From assembly GCF_006516955.1 (NCBI RefSeq), contig NZ_VHLG01000016.1, positions 38,766 through 102,765 on the forward strand: a stretch of DNA of 64,000 bases, in the 5' to 3' direction. Under the pieces are notes generated by a model. That model was not told the DNA's origin. It worked only from the letters and a program-made list of their open reading frames with translations, and made no database searches. Position numbers and translations under genes: made by a program. How positions within the stretch are numbered: the stretch's first letter is position 1; each line of letters opens with the position of its first letter. Below, piece by piece: positions 42,769 to 51,204 of this stretch. The stretch is from Martelella alba (lineage in GTDB: Bacteria; Pseudomonadota; Alphaproteobacteria; Rhizobiales; Rhizobiaceae).

Positions 42769-43479
42769 TTAAGGCCTGAGGTCGGAATAGGCGCGCAGAA
42801 GATTTTGCGCGGCGGCCCTGGTGCCCGGTTCCTGGCTTCGCGATGCGACCAGAAGATAGTAACGCAGAAGACCAAGCTCGACCGCATCTGGCGTTCCGCT
42901 GGAAGCGATGTTGACGGCAAGCTGCAATGCCTCCCCACCATCGAAACGGTTAAGTCGGTTCGATCTGAGCAGGTCTTCCGCCTCATCCGGCTTGGCGCCA
43001 AACGGCCTTCCGAGCTGATAAAGTGACACAAGCGCGAGGATCGCGTCCGGCGATCCGGCATGCGCCTGCCTGAGAAGCGCTGTCTCGATATAATCCAGCT
43101 GCCCCGGCCCATAGGTCACCGCAGGTGCCCTCAGGATCACCACCAGCGGTTTGATGGCGTAGGCCCGGCCATTCAGGGCCGCGACAGCGTAGTAATAGGC
43201 CGCCTCGCCCTTCACCGAAGGTTTTCCCGACGATACGAGCTTTTCGGCAAGCGTAAAGGCGGCAAGGCTGTCGCCATGACCGGCGAGCAGGCGCAGTTCG
43301 CCGGACGACACAGATTGATGCGCCCCAAGCCGTTTGCGGATGTCCCGCAGGGTCGGATTGCTGTAGGGATTTGCAACTTCGATGAGATGCGCCGAGGCCG
43401 CTTCCGCGCTACGGGGGTGCGCAAATGTGCAACAGGCAAGCGACAGAACCAGCACTATCATCGGCATCGGCATCGGCAT
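42769..43479 (-). CDS. Sel1-repeat periplasmic protein of the alginate-type cluster
   Basis: Small helical-repeat protein (about 236 residues) with a signal peptide. The start is uncertain: a hexanucleotide repeat at 43461-43479 encodes M-P-M-P-M-P-M just before the hydrophobic core; I use the first of these Met codons, and an AGGA box 12 bases upstream could also serve a TTG at 43485. Repeat-like segments include DSLAAFTLAEKLVSSG and SPDAILALVSLYQLGRPFG. It may act beside the larger AlgK-like protein as a scaffold. Confidence 0.65.
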   Translation of the reverse strand: MPMPMPMIVLVLSLACCTFAHPRSAEAASAHLIEVANPYSNPTLRDIRKRLGAHQSVSSGELRLLAGHGDSLAAFTLAEKLVSSGKPSVKGEAAYYYAVAALNGRAYAIKPLVVILRAPAVTYGPGQLDYIETALLRQAHAGSPDAILALVSLYQLGRPFGAKPDEAEDLLRSNRLNRFDGGEALQLAVNIASSGTPDAVELGLLRYYLLVASRSQEPGTRAAAQNLLRAYSDLRP

Positions 43480-43496
43480 CGGCAATGCGTTTCCTT

Positions 43497-45065
43497 TCAC
43501 AGACCATCCCCCTGCTGCCGGCAATGGCTGAGATTGACCAGAGAAAAACCGTCAAGCTGCGGGCTATTGGCCGCGCTGATGCTGCCCTCGTCAAGAGCGG
43601 AGACCGTGAACGGCCCGCCGGATTTTCGCCCGGCAAGAAAGCGCGGCAATTCCGCTGAAAGCGCGCCGGAAAACAGAATGGGAGACTGATGGGTAAAGTC
43701 ATTCCCGGTCAATTGCAGCGTGCCGAACCGGTCGGCGCGGATGCCCGATGCGTTGGCAAAGATCCGGTTGGCCGCGATCCGGGTCGGCTGTTGCGAAGGC
43801 AGGGCAGCTGAGATCGCAAGCCCATCGCCGCCATTGCCCGCCAGAAGATTACCGGTGATGGCGACGTCAAGACTCTTCGAAACCTGAGCACCGCCGTCGC
43901 GGTTGGCGATGCTGGCATTGCCTTTGATATCGACACAGGCGGCACCTTCTACAACAAGCCCGTCGCTGCCATTGGACAGGAAGACATTGTTCTCAAGCGC
44001 GCTCAGCATGAAATCGTCGCCAGCCACAAGGCCGGAACGCCCGTTGCGGGCGATCAGATTGCCGCTGAGACGAATATTCGCAGCTTCGATCAGCCGCAGG
44101 CCATGGCTTGTGGAGCGGTCAATGACATTGCCGCTGATGACGCCGCTGGAAAGACCGATCGCAAACAGACCGGTCCCGCGCGCATTCTCGATCACATTGC
44201 CGCTGATATCGAACCGGGAAAGCCCCCTGAGTTCCAGCGAGATCAGGCCGTCAAAGCGGTTGTCACGGAGATAGGCCTCGCTGCGGACCGGATAGAAGCG
44301 GTTCGAGACAAAGCTGACACCGCGCAGCGACGGGCGTTCACCAAAGCCGAGACCTGAAAATCGGGTGCCTGTCGCAAAGGTCCGCCCGCCCTTGACCGTC
44401 AGAATGAACGGATGAAATTCCGCCTCCGCATTGTGATCATCAGAGACCGAAATGACCGCCTGATGGACCGTCAGCGTTCCGGTATTGACGAGAAATACAC
44501 CGTTTTTCGTCGACATTTCGAGCGTTTCGCCCGGCGCGATCGCAAGGGCTGCATCGGCGGTGATCACGATTGGCATCATGGCGTGGAAATGGCCGGCCGG
44601 TTGCTCGAAAAGGCCCGTGTAACCAGCCGAGGCAAGCTGTTCTGCAAGCGTGGGAAGCGAAAAGGCCCCGCTTTTCAGCATGATCGCCATGCCCCCGCTT
44701 TCAGCGGTGACAGCAACAAGCGCGTCTTTCTCGTCATAGCCGGTCTGGAGCGCAATATCGGATAATATCGGTGCCAGCGGCCCGACTGTTGCCGCCGGAG
44801 CACCCGCTGGCTGCGGCTTCCGCTCCTCAGCCTTTGCGGTGATAACCGCCGGAACAGCCGCACTTTCGGGCAAAAGCCCCGCCGCAAGCGCGATCGCGCC
44901 TTCAGCGCCACCGGGGGAACCGAGATCCAGATACCGGGCAATTTCGCTGGCTTTGGCCTGCAGCGTTTCGCCAGTCTCCATGTCAAAGGCGAGGACGTGC
45001 CGGACCGCAACCGCCTGGCAAAGCAGCACGGCCACAATCATCCAGCCGGATCGAACGCGGCTCAA
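43497..45065 (-). CDS. AlgG-like right-handed beta-helix protein (C5-epimerase fold)
   Basis: Periplasmic protein of 522 residues with a signal peptide (to about residue 26). Residues about 260-460 are a parallel beta-helix with repeated turns such as DISGNVIENARGTGLFAIG, VISGNVIDRSTSHGL and ANIRLSGNLIARNGRSGLVAG, the CASH/NosD pattern of AlgG. The D-P-H-D active-site motif of known mannuronan epimerases is not visible. It is coupled to the Alg44-like gene by a 4-bp overlap. The protein may be an inactive scaffold or act on a different polymer. Confidence 0.7.
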   Translation of the reverse strand: MSRVRSGWMIVAVLLCQAVAVRHVLAFDMETGETLQAKASEIARYLDLGSPGGAEGAIALAAGLLPESAAVPAVITAKAEERKPQPAGAPAATVGPLAPILSDIALQTGYDEKDALVAVTAESGGMAIMLKSGAFSLPTLAEQLASAGYTGLFEQPAGHFHAMMPIVITADAALAIAPGETLEMSTKNGVFLVNTGTLTVHQAVISVSDDHNAEAEFHPFILTVKGGRTFATGTRFSGLGFGERPSLRGVSFVSNRFYPVRSEAYLRDNRFDGLISLELRGLSRFDISGNVIENARGTGLFAIGLSSGVISGNVIDRSTSHGLRLIEAANIRLSGNLIARNGRSGLVAGDDFMLSALENNVFLSNGSDGLVVEGAACVDIKGNASIANRDGGAQVSKSLDVAITGNLLAGNGGDGLAISAALPSQQPTRIAANRIFANASGIRADRFGTLQLTGNDFTHQSPILFSGALSAELPRFLAGRKSGGPFTVSALDEGSISAANSPQLDGFSLVNLSHCRQQGDGL

Positions 45066-46219
45066 GATCCTGTCGCCTCCCCATCCTTTTGCAAAGCGCC
45101 GTCTCCGGCGGCAGAGACATCCGCCTGGCCGCCAAACAGCTTTGAAACCGCAGCGAGGAACCGCGCATAGGTCCTGTCGATCACCTCGACCGGCAATGTG
45201 CTGCCCATGCCGGCTGCGCGCAGAACCCCTTTCGCTGCAGTGAAGCTTGCAGCACTTTCAGCCTGTGAGGACCCTTCGATCGGCATGGCCGACGTGAGGT
45301 TCAGCGCGACCTTGCTGCCATCGGGCAGAATTGCAACGGCACGGCCGCCAAACATCAACTTTTTGGTCAGATCAGAAGGCATGGTTGCCTTGAGCACCGG
45401 CTCGTCTCCACCTTTTTCGACATAGGCGATGACCTCACCCGGCAGAACCGTCGCGCCGGTTTCACCATAGGGGGTGACGAAGACCGAGCAGTCGCAGGGA
45501 TTGGTGAAGTTCAGCGCTTCACCGCGCACGGATTGCAGCGAGAAAACGACGTCACCCTGTGCCGCCTGATCATTGACATAGACAATCTGCCCTGCTTCCG
45601 GCGCCCTGAGTGGCAGACCGACCGGTTCGATGGTTGCCAGCGATGGCACCTCGTGAACGAAAACGCGCTTTTGCAGCGTGTAACCGACCAGTGCGACAAG
45701 GCCGAGCGTGGCCAGAGAGACAAGGAAAACGCCCGATGCGCGGCGCATGAGCATGGCGGCATTGCGCGACGGCGCCGCCTTTGCCGCGTTCGGTGAACCG
45801 TTTTTCTCACTCCGGACCCGGAGCAATTCATCGATCACCACCAGATCACCGGCCAGATAGGAATTCATGAGATAGCGCAGATGCGGAAGATGCGGCCCGG
45901 TAGGATTGAGAAAGGTGATCCTGTAGGAGCCCGGCCGGTCGAATTCACGGGCGATCAGGACATCGGCGGGCAGATTGAAACTATAGCCCTGAAACAGGAA
46001 GGTGAAGGTGGCGATCATGTTGCGGTCCACCGCGTCCGGCGGCAGGTGCCCGCTGACAATAGCGTTGACGAGCGACAGCCCGACGCCCTTGAGCTCATGG
46101 CCGTTCACTGTCACCGTAAACGGCATCCAGATCGGCGGATGCTCCGTCTCGTATTTATTGCTGACCCGCGCCGGGGCGATCTCGGATGCTGTTTCCTGTA
46201 TTGCAGTATTGTCGAGCAT
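45062..46219 (-). CDS. alg44: Alg44-like polymerase partner (PilZ position and HlyD-like domain)
   Basis: Inner-membrane protein of 385 residues, started at ATG 46219 (GAGGA site). Residues about 25-115 occupy the PilZ position, one membrane helix (GVFLVSLATLGLVALVGYTL) is near 165 and a periplasmic HlyD-like domain follows (LRAPEAGQIVYVNDQAAQGDVVFSL). In Pseudomonas Alg44, R-x-x-x-R and D/N-x-S-x-x-G bind c-di-GMP and switch on the synthase. Here the N-terminal region reads KYETEHPPIWMPF and LSLVNAIVSG, with no R-x-x-x-R, so c-di-GMP control may be lost or different. It follows the Alg8 gene after 19 bp. Confidence 0.78.
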   Translation of the reverse strand: MLDNTAIQETASEIAPARVSNKYETEHPPIWMPFTVTVNGHELKGVGLSLVNAIVSGHLPPDAVDRNMIATFTFLFQGYSFNLPADVLIAREFDRPGSYRITFLNPTGPHLPHLRYLMNSYLAGDLVVIDELLRVRSEKNGSPNAAKAAPSRNAAMLMRRASGVFLVSLATLGLVALVGYTLQKRVFVHEVPSLATIEPVGLPLRAPEAGQIVYVNDQAAQGDVVFSLQSVRGEALNFTNPCDCSVFVTPYGETGATVLPGEVIAYVEKGGDEPVLKATMPSDLTKKLMFGGRAVAILPDGSKVALNLTSAMPIEGSSQAESAASFTAAKGVLRAAGMGSTLPVEVIDRTYARFLAAVSKLFGGQADVSAAGDGALQKDGEATGS

Positions 46220-46238
46220 TTGATCGTTCCTCTCGGCC

Positions 46239-47717
46239 CTAGACGAATTTAACGAGCCAGAACACGCCCATGACCATCCAGCCAACGGCAAGCGCGTTCA
46301 AAAACATGGATAGGGTCTCTCCCGCCCAGATGGACTTTGCGCCAGCTTTGGACGCGCCGGCTGACTGCTGCCGGGTCCATTTCTGACGGTCCAGGCGGAA
46401 GAGAACGTAAATCTTCACCGATGCGCCGACGATCTGCCCGAAATAGAGCAGCAGCGGATAGGTGACCGGGAACGGCCCGCGCCGGTAGAAAGAGAGAAGG
46501 AGGCAGTAGACGTAGCGCGTCGCCATGATCCAGGCGATGTAAAAGCTCAGGAATAGCGGATTGATGAGCAATGCCGCTATCAGCATGCCCGTTGGGCCGG
46601 CGACCGTTGTCCACATCGAAATGCGCTGATCCAGGATCGAAAACCAGGTGAACCAGCCAATCCGCCAGGGCGGCAGTTTCAAAGCGCGGCCATTCGTACG
46701 CATCGTATTGCCGAACCAGCGGCGCATAAGGGTAATGGCGGAATCGAAAAACGTGTCGCGCGGCTGTGTTTCAATCGAGATCGGCGCCACATCCGGCAGA
46801 TAGGTCATTTTATAACCGTTCTTCAAAAGCCAGAACCAGGTGGACTTGTCATCGCCGGTGAGAAAGGCGAGCCGTCCGAAACGCCAGTGGTCGATACTGT
46901 CATGCTCAACCATTTCGATGAAGGAGGGATCGGTCGCCAGATTGGCGCGGAAAGCCGAAAGCCGCCCGGTCAGCGTCAGCACACGGCCACCAAGCGCCAG
47001 CGATGACATCATGACCTGGCGCTGCGTGAAGCGAAGGTCGAACCAATGGCGAAACCAGATACTGCCGGTTGCTTCAGAGCGTTCGTCGGTCGTCAGCGCA
47101 CCGATCCGCGCATCCGTGAAGAAGGGCGCGCATTTGCCGACGACATCAACCGGCACGCAGGTATCGCCATCAACCAGAAAAACCATGTCGTGACGCGTCG
47201 GCGCCTGCCGCCGGATCGTGCGCAATCCCGCCGCCAGGGCATCGCGCTTGCCCGTGCCATGGGCATGTTCGAAGATCAGCTGAACGCGGGTCCTGTCGAT
47301 ATGGGCGGCGGAAAAAATCGCCTTGATCAGCCGGATATCGCTCGGATCGACAATCACGGCGACAATCGTCGCACCGCCCTCGGACCGGGATGCGGCCGCG
47401 AAAATGGCCCTGTAGGCGCGCAGGCTAACCTCAGGATCGATCTTGTAGGAGGTAATGAGAAAGAAGGCGTGCGCCCGGTGTTTGCTCCTGTCATAGAGGC
47501 GTTCCGAAATCCGGCGCAGCCTGGGAAAATCAACCCGCAGATAAAGGGCGGATCGGATGAGGATTGTCATCATCCATGTGTAGCGCCAGATGCCGATCGC
47601 TCCGATCGCCAGAACCAGACCGGAAGGCGCATCATGGGCCTGACGCGAAACCGCGATCGTCAACAACAGACATATGAGCAGATATAAAACGTGAAACAAC
47701 GATACTTCCCTATTCAC
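46239..47717 (-). CDS. alg8: Alg8-like processive glycosyltransferase (GT2)
   Basis: Inner-membrane synthase of 492 residues that should polymerise GDP-mannuronate or a related sugar and pass the chain through the membrane. Catalytic motifs are intact: FLVDGDTC (D-x-D type), TGDDKSTWFWLLKNGY, MRRWFGNTMRTNGRAL and DQRISMWT (the Q-x-x-R-W-like site), with membrane helices at both ends. These match Alg8 closely. The start is a GTG at 47717 with a poor ribosome site; a TTG at 47699 after AGGGAAG is an alternative. It is the first gene of the cluster. Genes for the precursor (AlgA, AlgC, AlgD) and porin (AlgE) are not in this window. Confidence 0.82.
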   Translation of the reverse strand: MNREVSLFHVLYLLICLLLTIAVSRQAHDAPSGLVLAIGAIGIWRYTWMMTILIRSALYLRVDFPRLRRISERLYDRSKHRAHAFFLITSYKIDPEVSLRAYRAIFAAASRSEGGATIVAVIVDPSDIRLIKAIFSAAHIDRTRVQLIFEHAHGTGKRDALAAGLRTIRRQAPTRHDMVFLVDGDTCVPVDVVGKCAPFFTDARIGALTTDERSEATGSIWFRHWFDLRFTQRQVMMSSLALGGRVLTLTGRLSAFRANLATDPSFIEMVEHDSIDHWRFGRLAFLTGDDKSTWFWLLKNGYKMTYLPDVAPISIETQPRDTFFDSAITLMRRWFGNTMRTNGRALKLPPWRIGWFTWFSILDQRISMWTTVAGPTGMLIAALLINPLFLSFYIAWIMATRYVYCLLLSFYRRGPFPVTYPLLLYFGQIVGASVKIYVLFRLDRQKWTRQQSAGASKAGAKSIWAGETLSMFLNALAVGWMVMGVFWLVKFV

Positions 47718-47908
47718 GACATTAGCGTTGTAAAATAATGACAGCGCTAACAGCCCCCACCAAAAATAACGCCGGGAAAATGTCGATCTCGCTTACGGCT
47801 CACTGGAACTAAACAATGGCAGTTATAAAGTCATTGCCCATCAATTGAAAGGCCCAAAGGAAGATCCGCTATAATTGTAATCCTGTCATGCTTAAGAAAT
47901 GCCGGACG

Positions 47909-47949
47909 GCCAGCACAGGCACGGCAGCACGGATCGTGCCTGTGCTGGC
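47909..47949 (-). terminator. long hairpin downstream of RND pump gene
   Basis: GCCAGCACAGGCACG, 11-base loop, CGTGCCTGTGCTGGC forms a perfect 15-bp stem about 130 bp after the pump stop codon. No strong T-run follows on the minus strand, so it may end transcription only in part or protect the mRNA end. Confidence 0.5.
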
Positions 47950-47952
47950 AAT

Positions 47953-47989
47953 CGGAGTATCGGGGCCGGAGTATCGGGGCCGGATTATC
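47953..47989. repeat. short 14-bp tandem repeat
   Basis: CGGAGTATCGGGGC occurs twice in tandem, followed by a partial third copy (CGGATTATCG). It directly adjoins the long hairpin. No function is evident. Confidence 0.6.
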
Positions 47990-48075
47990 GCTGCCAGAGC
48001 CCGGGAGCCAGAGTACGGCCCCGGAGAACGGGGCAGCGTCACGCAGCATCACCCCGCTCCCGATCATAGCATCCT

Positions 48076-51000
48076 TCAATCCTTCGGAAGGCGGCGGCGC
48101 TCAAGGCGGCTTATCGTCACGAAGAACAGCGGCACGAAGAAGATGCCGAGAATGGTCGCTGCCAGCATGCCGCCGACAACGCCGATGCCAATGGCGTTCT
48201 GCGCCGCAGATCCGGCGCCCGTGGCCATGGCCAGCGGCAGCACGCCGAGGATGAAGGCAAGCGAGGTCATGACGATCGGCCGCAGCCGCATACGCGCGGC
48301 CTGCGTCACCGCCTCCACGATGCCGAGCCCCTGCTGAGCCAGGTCGCGGGCAAACTCGACGATCAGAATAGCATTTTTCGCCGTCAGCCCCATTGTCATC
48401 AGCAGACCCACCTTGAAGTAGACGTCATTTTCCTGACCGAAGCCTTTCGCAAAGAGAAGTGCGCCGAAAATACCGACCGGCACGGCAAGAATGACGGCGA
48501 AGGGGATGGACCAGCTTTCATAAAGCGCTGCAAGGCACAGGAAAACGACCACCAGCGACACGGCGTAAAGCAGCACTTCCTGTGATCCGGCCAGCCGCTC
48601 CTGATAGGACAGGCCGGACCAGGAAGCCGTGTAACCGCCATCAAGCGCGCTGACGAGCCGTTCGGCCTCATCCATGGCATCGCCCGAACTGCTGCCGGAA
48701 ACTGCCGACCCGTTGATCGCAATGGCTGCCGTGCCATTGAAGCGGGCAAGCGAAGGCGAGCCCTGAACCCATTCGGTTGCGGTAAAGGCGGAGAAGGGCA
48801 CCATTTCACCGTCACTGTTTTTGGCCCACCACAGATTGATATCGTCCGGCTGCATACGATAGGCGGCATCGCCCTGCACATAGACGGGTTTGATCTCGCC
48901 ATTATAGACGAAATCGTTGACGTCAGAGCCCGAAAACACCGTCGTCACCAGACTGTCAATGTCGGACAGGTCAACGCCAAGCGCTGTTGCCTTGTCCTCA
49001 TCGACATTGATTTTGAGCTGTGATTCCAGCGTGCGCGTATTACCGCGGATATTTTCGATGACAGAATTGCCGCTGGCATTGTCTGCCAGCCTGTTGCCGG
49101 CGGCACGCAGCGCATCGCGTCCCTGATTGCCGCTGTCTTCCAGATACATCGAGAATCCGTTGGTCTGACCGAGCCCCTGAATTGCCGGCGGCGCCACGAC
49201 AAAGACATTGGCATCGCGGATGCCGGCAAACGCTGCCGAGGCGCGCTGCATGACGGAAGATGCAGACAGGCTGGCGTCCTTGCGCTGATCGAAATCCTTC
49301 AGCCGGACAAAAGCCTGCGCCTGATTTTCACCCGAGCCGCCAAAGCCGAAGCCGAGCGACATGAACACGCTTTCGACAGCGTCGCTTTCGTCATTCAGGA
49401 AATAGTCTTCGACGGTCTTGATCACTGCCTCGGTGCGGGCGGCATTGGCACCGTCCGGCAATGTGATCTGCGTCATCAACACGCCCTGGTCTTCTTCCGG
49501 GAAAAACGAGGTCGGCAGCGTCCGGTAAAGCCCGAAAGCGGCCACCAGCAGCACGGCAAAGACCAAGAGCATGCGCAGCGGGCGCAGCACGAGCGCCGAA
49601 ACCGTATCGGCATAGCGCCCTGTCAGCCGGGTGAAACCGCGGTCAAACCAGCCCAGCCAGCGCGCGAAAAAGCCATCATGAGCGGGCCGCAACAGCAGAA
49701 CACACAGAGCCGGTGTCAGAATGATCGCGACAAGCACCGAAAGCAGCATGGCGCTGGCGATCGTCACCGAGAACTGGCGATAGATCACGCCGACGGAACC
49801 GGAGAAAAACGCCATCGGGATGAAGACGGCGGTCAGTACCAGGGCGATGCCGATCAGCGCACCGGTGATCTCGGCCATGGATTTTTCCGTGGCCTCACGC
49901 ACCGGAAGCTTCTCATCACGCATGATGCGCTCGACATTTTCCACCACGACTATGGCATCATCGACCAGAAGGCCGATCGCCAGTACCATGGCGAACATGG
50001 TGAGCATGTTGATCGAATAGCCGAGCATGGAGAGCACACCAAATGTGCCCATCAACACCACGGGAACAGCAATCATCGGGATCAGTGTTGCCCTGAAATT
50101 CTGCAGGAAGAGCAGCAGAACCAGGAAGACGAGAATGATCGCCTCGATCAGCGTATGCACCACCTTCTCGATCGAAAGTTCTACGAAAGGTGTGGTCTCA
50201 TAGGAATAGGCGATCTCGACCCCATCCGGCAGGGAGCCGGCGAGGCTATCGAGTTCGGCATGGACAAGACCCGCCGTGGTAATTGCATTGGCGCCTGAGG
50301 CGAGCTGTACACCGAAACCTGCGGACGGCATGCCGTTATAGGTCGAGCTCTGACCATAGCTTTCCAGCCCCACCTCCACGCGCGCCACATCGGCAAGCCG
50401 GACAATGGAACCATCGGATTCCGTTTTCAAAATGATGCGCTCGAACTGATCGGCGGACGTCATCTGCGTGCGGACGATCAGGCTTGCTTTCAGCTGCTGC
50501 CCCTTGACCACAGGTGTCGCACCGATAGAACCGGCGGCGACCTGAATGTTCTGGGCGCTGATCGCCGATGTCACATCGCCCGGTACCAGCTGGTATTTCT
50601 GCAGCGCCGTGGGATCCAGCCAGATCCGCATGGCATAGCCGGAACCGAAAGATTGCACCGAGCCGACGCCATCCAGCCGCTCGATCCGGTCCTCGATCTG
50701 GCTCGACATGATATCGGCCAGCTGATCGGAGGTATAACGGCCGTCACGCGAGATAATGTTGCCAATCATCAAAATGCCGGAGGGTGAACGATTGACGGAA
50801 ACCCCGGCATCAATCACCGCATCCGGCAACTGGCTTTCGACCCCTGACACCTTGTTTTGAACCTGAACCTGCGCCAGATCCGGATCAACACCGTTTTCAA
50901 AGGTGAGCGTGATCGAAGCCGAACCGGTGCTGGAGGTTGATTCCATATAGAGAAGGCCGTCGAGCCCCGTCATGGCGCTTTCGATCTTCTTGGTGACCGA

Positions 51001-51204
51001 ATTTTCGACAGCATCGGCGGTGGCGCCGGAATAGGTGGCGCTGACGCGCACTGTTACAGGTGCGATATCCGGATATTGCGAGATCGACAGTGAATAGATG
51101 GCGATAACGCCCGCCAGCATGGTGGCGATGGCCAGCACGATGGCGAAGACGGGGCGCGCGATGAAGAAGCTTGCAAGAGCATTGCGGCGGGACAACGGGT
51201 TCAC
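48076..51204 (-). CDS. RND multidrug efflux pump, AcrB/MexB type
   Basis: Inner-membrane proton-driven pump of 1042 residues, the usual length of hydrophobe/amphiphile exporters. The proton-relay Asp pair is in AIGLLVDDAIVVVENVERIM near residue 405 and the matching Lys in MGLTAKNAILIVEFARDL near 940. Typical porter-domain motifs such as SVTKKIESAM-like NSVTKKIESAMTGLDGL and the N-terminal FFIARPVFAIVLAI are present. It overlaps the upstream membrane fusion gene by 4 bp. A TolC partner is not encoded here. A strong hairpin follows downstream. Confidence 0.92.
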   Translation of the reverse strand: MNPLSRRNALASFFIARPVFAIVLAIATMLAGVIAIYSLSISQYPDIAPVTVRVSATYSGATADAVENSVTKKIESAMTGLDGLLYMESTSSTGSASITLTFENGVDPDLAQVQVQNKVSGVESQLPDAVIDAGVSVNRSPSGILMIGNIISRDGRYTSDQLADIMSSQIEDRIERLDGVGSVQSFGSGYAMRIWLDPTALQKYQLVPGDVTSAISAQNIQVAAGSIGATPVVKGQQLKASLIVRTQMTSADQFERIILKTESDGSIVRLADVARVEVGLESYGQSSTYNGMPSAGFGVQLASGANAITTAGLVHAELDSLAGSLPDGVEIAYSYETTPFVELSIEKVVHTLIEAIILVFLVLLLFLQNFRATLIPMIAVPVVLMGTFGVLSMLGYSINMLTMFAMVLAIGLLVDDAIVVVENVERIMRDEKLPVREATEKSMAEITGALIGIALVLTAVFIPMAFFSGSVGVIYRQFSVTIASAMLLSVLVAIILTPALCVLLLRPAHDGFFARWLGWFDRGFTRLTGRYADTVSALVLRPLRMLLVFAVLLVAAFGLYRTLPTSFFPEEDQGVLMTQITLPDGANAARTEAVIKTVEDYFLNDESDAVESVFMSLGFGFGGSGENQAQAFVRLKDFDQRKDASLSASSVMQRASAAFAGIRDANVFVVAPPAIQGLGQTNGFSMYLEDSGNQGRDALRAAGNRLADNASGNSVIENIRGNTRTLESQLKINVDEDKATALGVDLSDIDSLVTTVFSGSDVNDFVYNGEIKPVYVQGDAAYRMQPDDINLWWAKNSDGEMVPFSAFTATEWVQGSPSLARFNGTAAIAINGSAVSGSSSGDAMDEAERLVSALDGGYTASWSGLSYQERLAGSQEVLLYAVSLVVVFLCLAALYESWSIPFAVILAVPVGIFGALLFAKGFGQENDVYFKVGLLMTMGLTAKNAILIVEFARDLAQQGLGIVEAVTQAARMRLRPIVMTSLAFILGVLPLAMATGAGSAAQNAIGIGVVGGMLAATILGIFFVPLFFVTISRLERRRLPKD

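Larger units (their letters stand above)
47718..48075. other. intergenic region upstream of alg8 with hairpin and tandem repeat
   Basis: 358 bp between the RND pump gene and alg8, both on the minus strand. The part next to alg8 (47718-47880) is AT-rich and should hold its promoter, though I see no clear sigma-54 site. The other part holds a strong hairpin and a short tandem repeat, listed separately. Confidence 0.5.

Noticed and set aside
47718..47880. RpoN (-24/-12) promoter for alg8
   Set aside because: A TGGCA and a TTGC occur near 47817-47838 but with the wrong spacing and strand.
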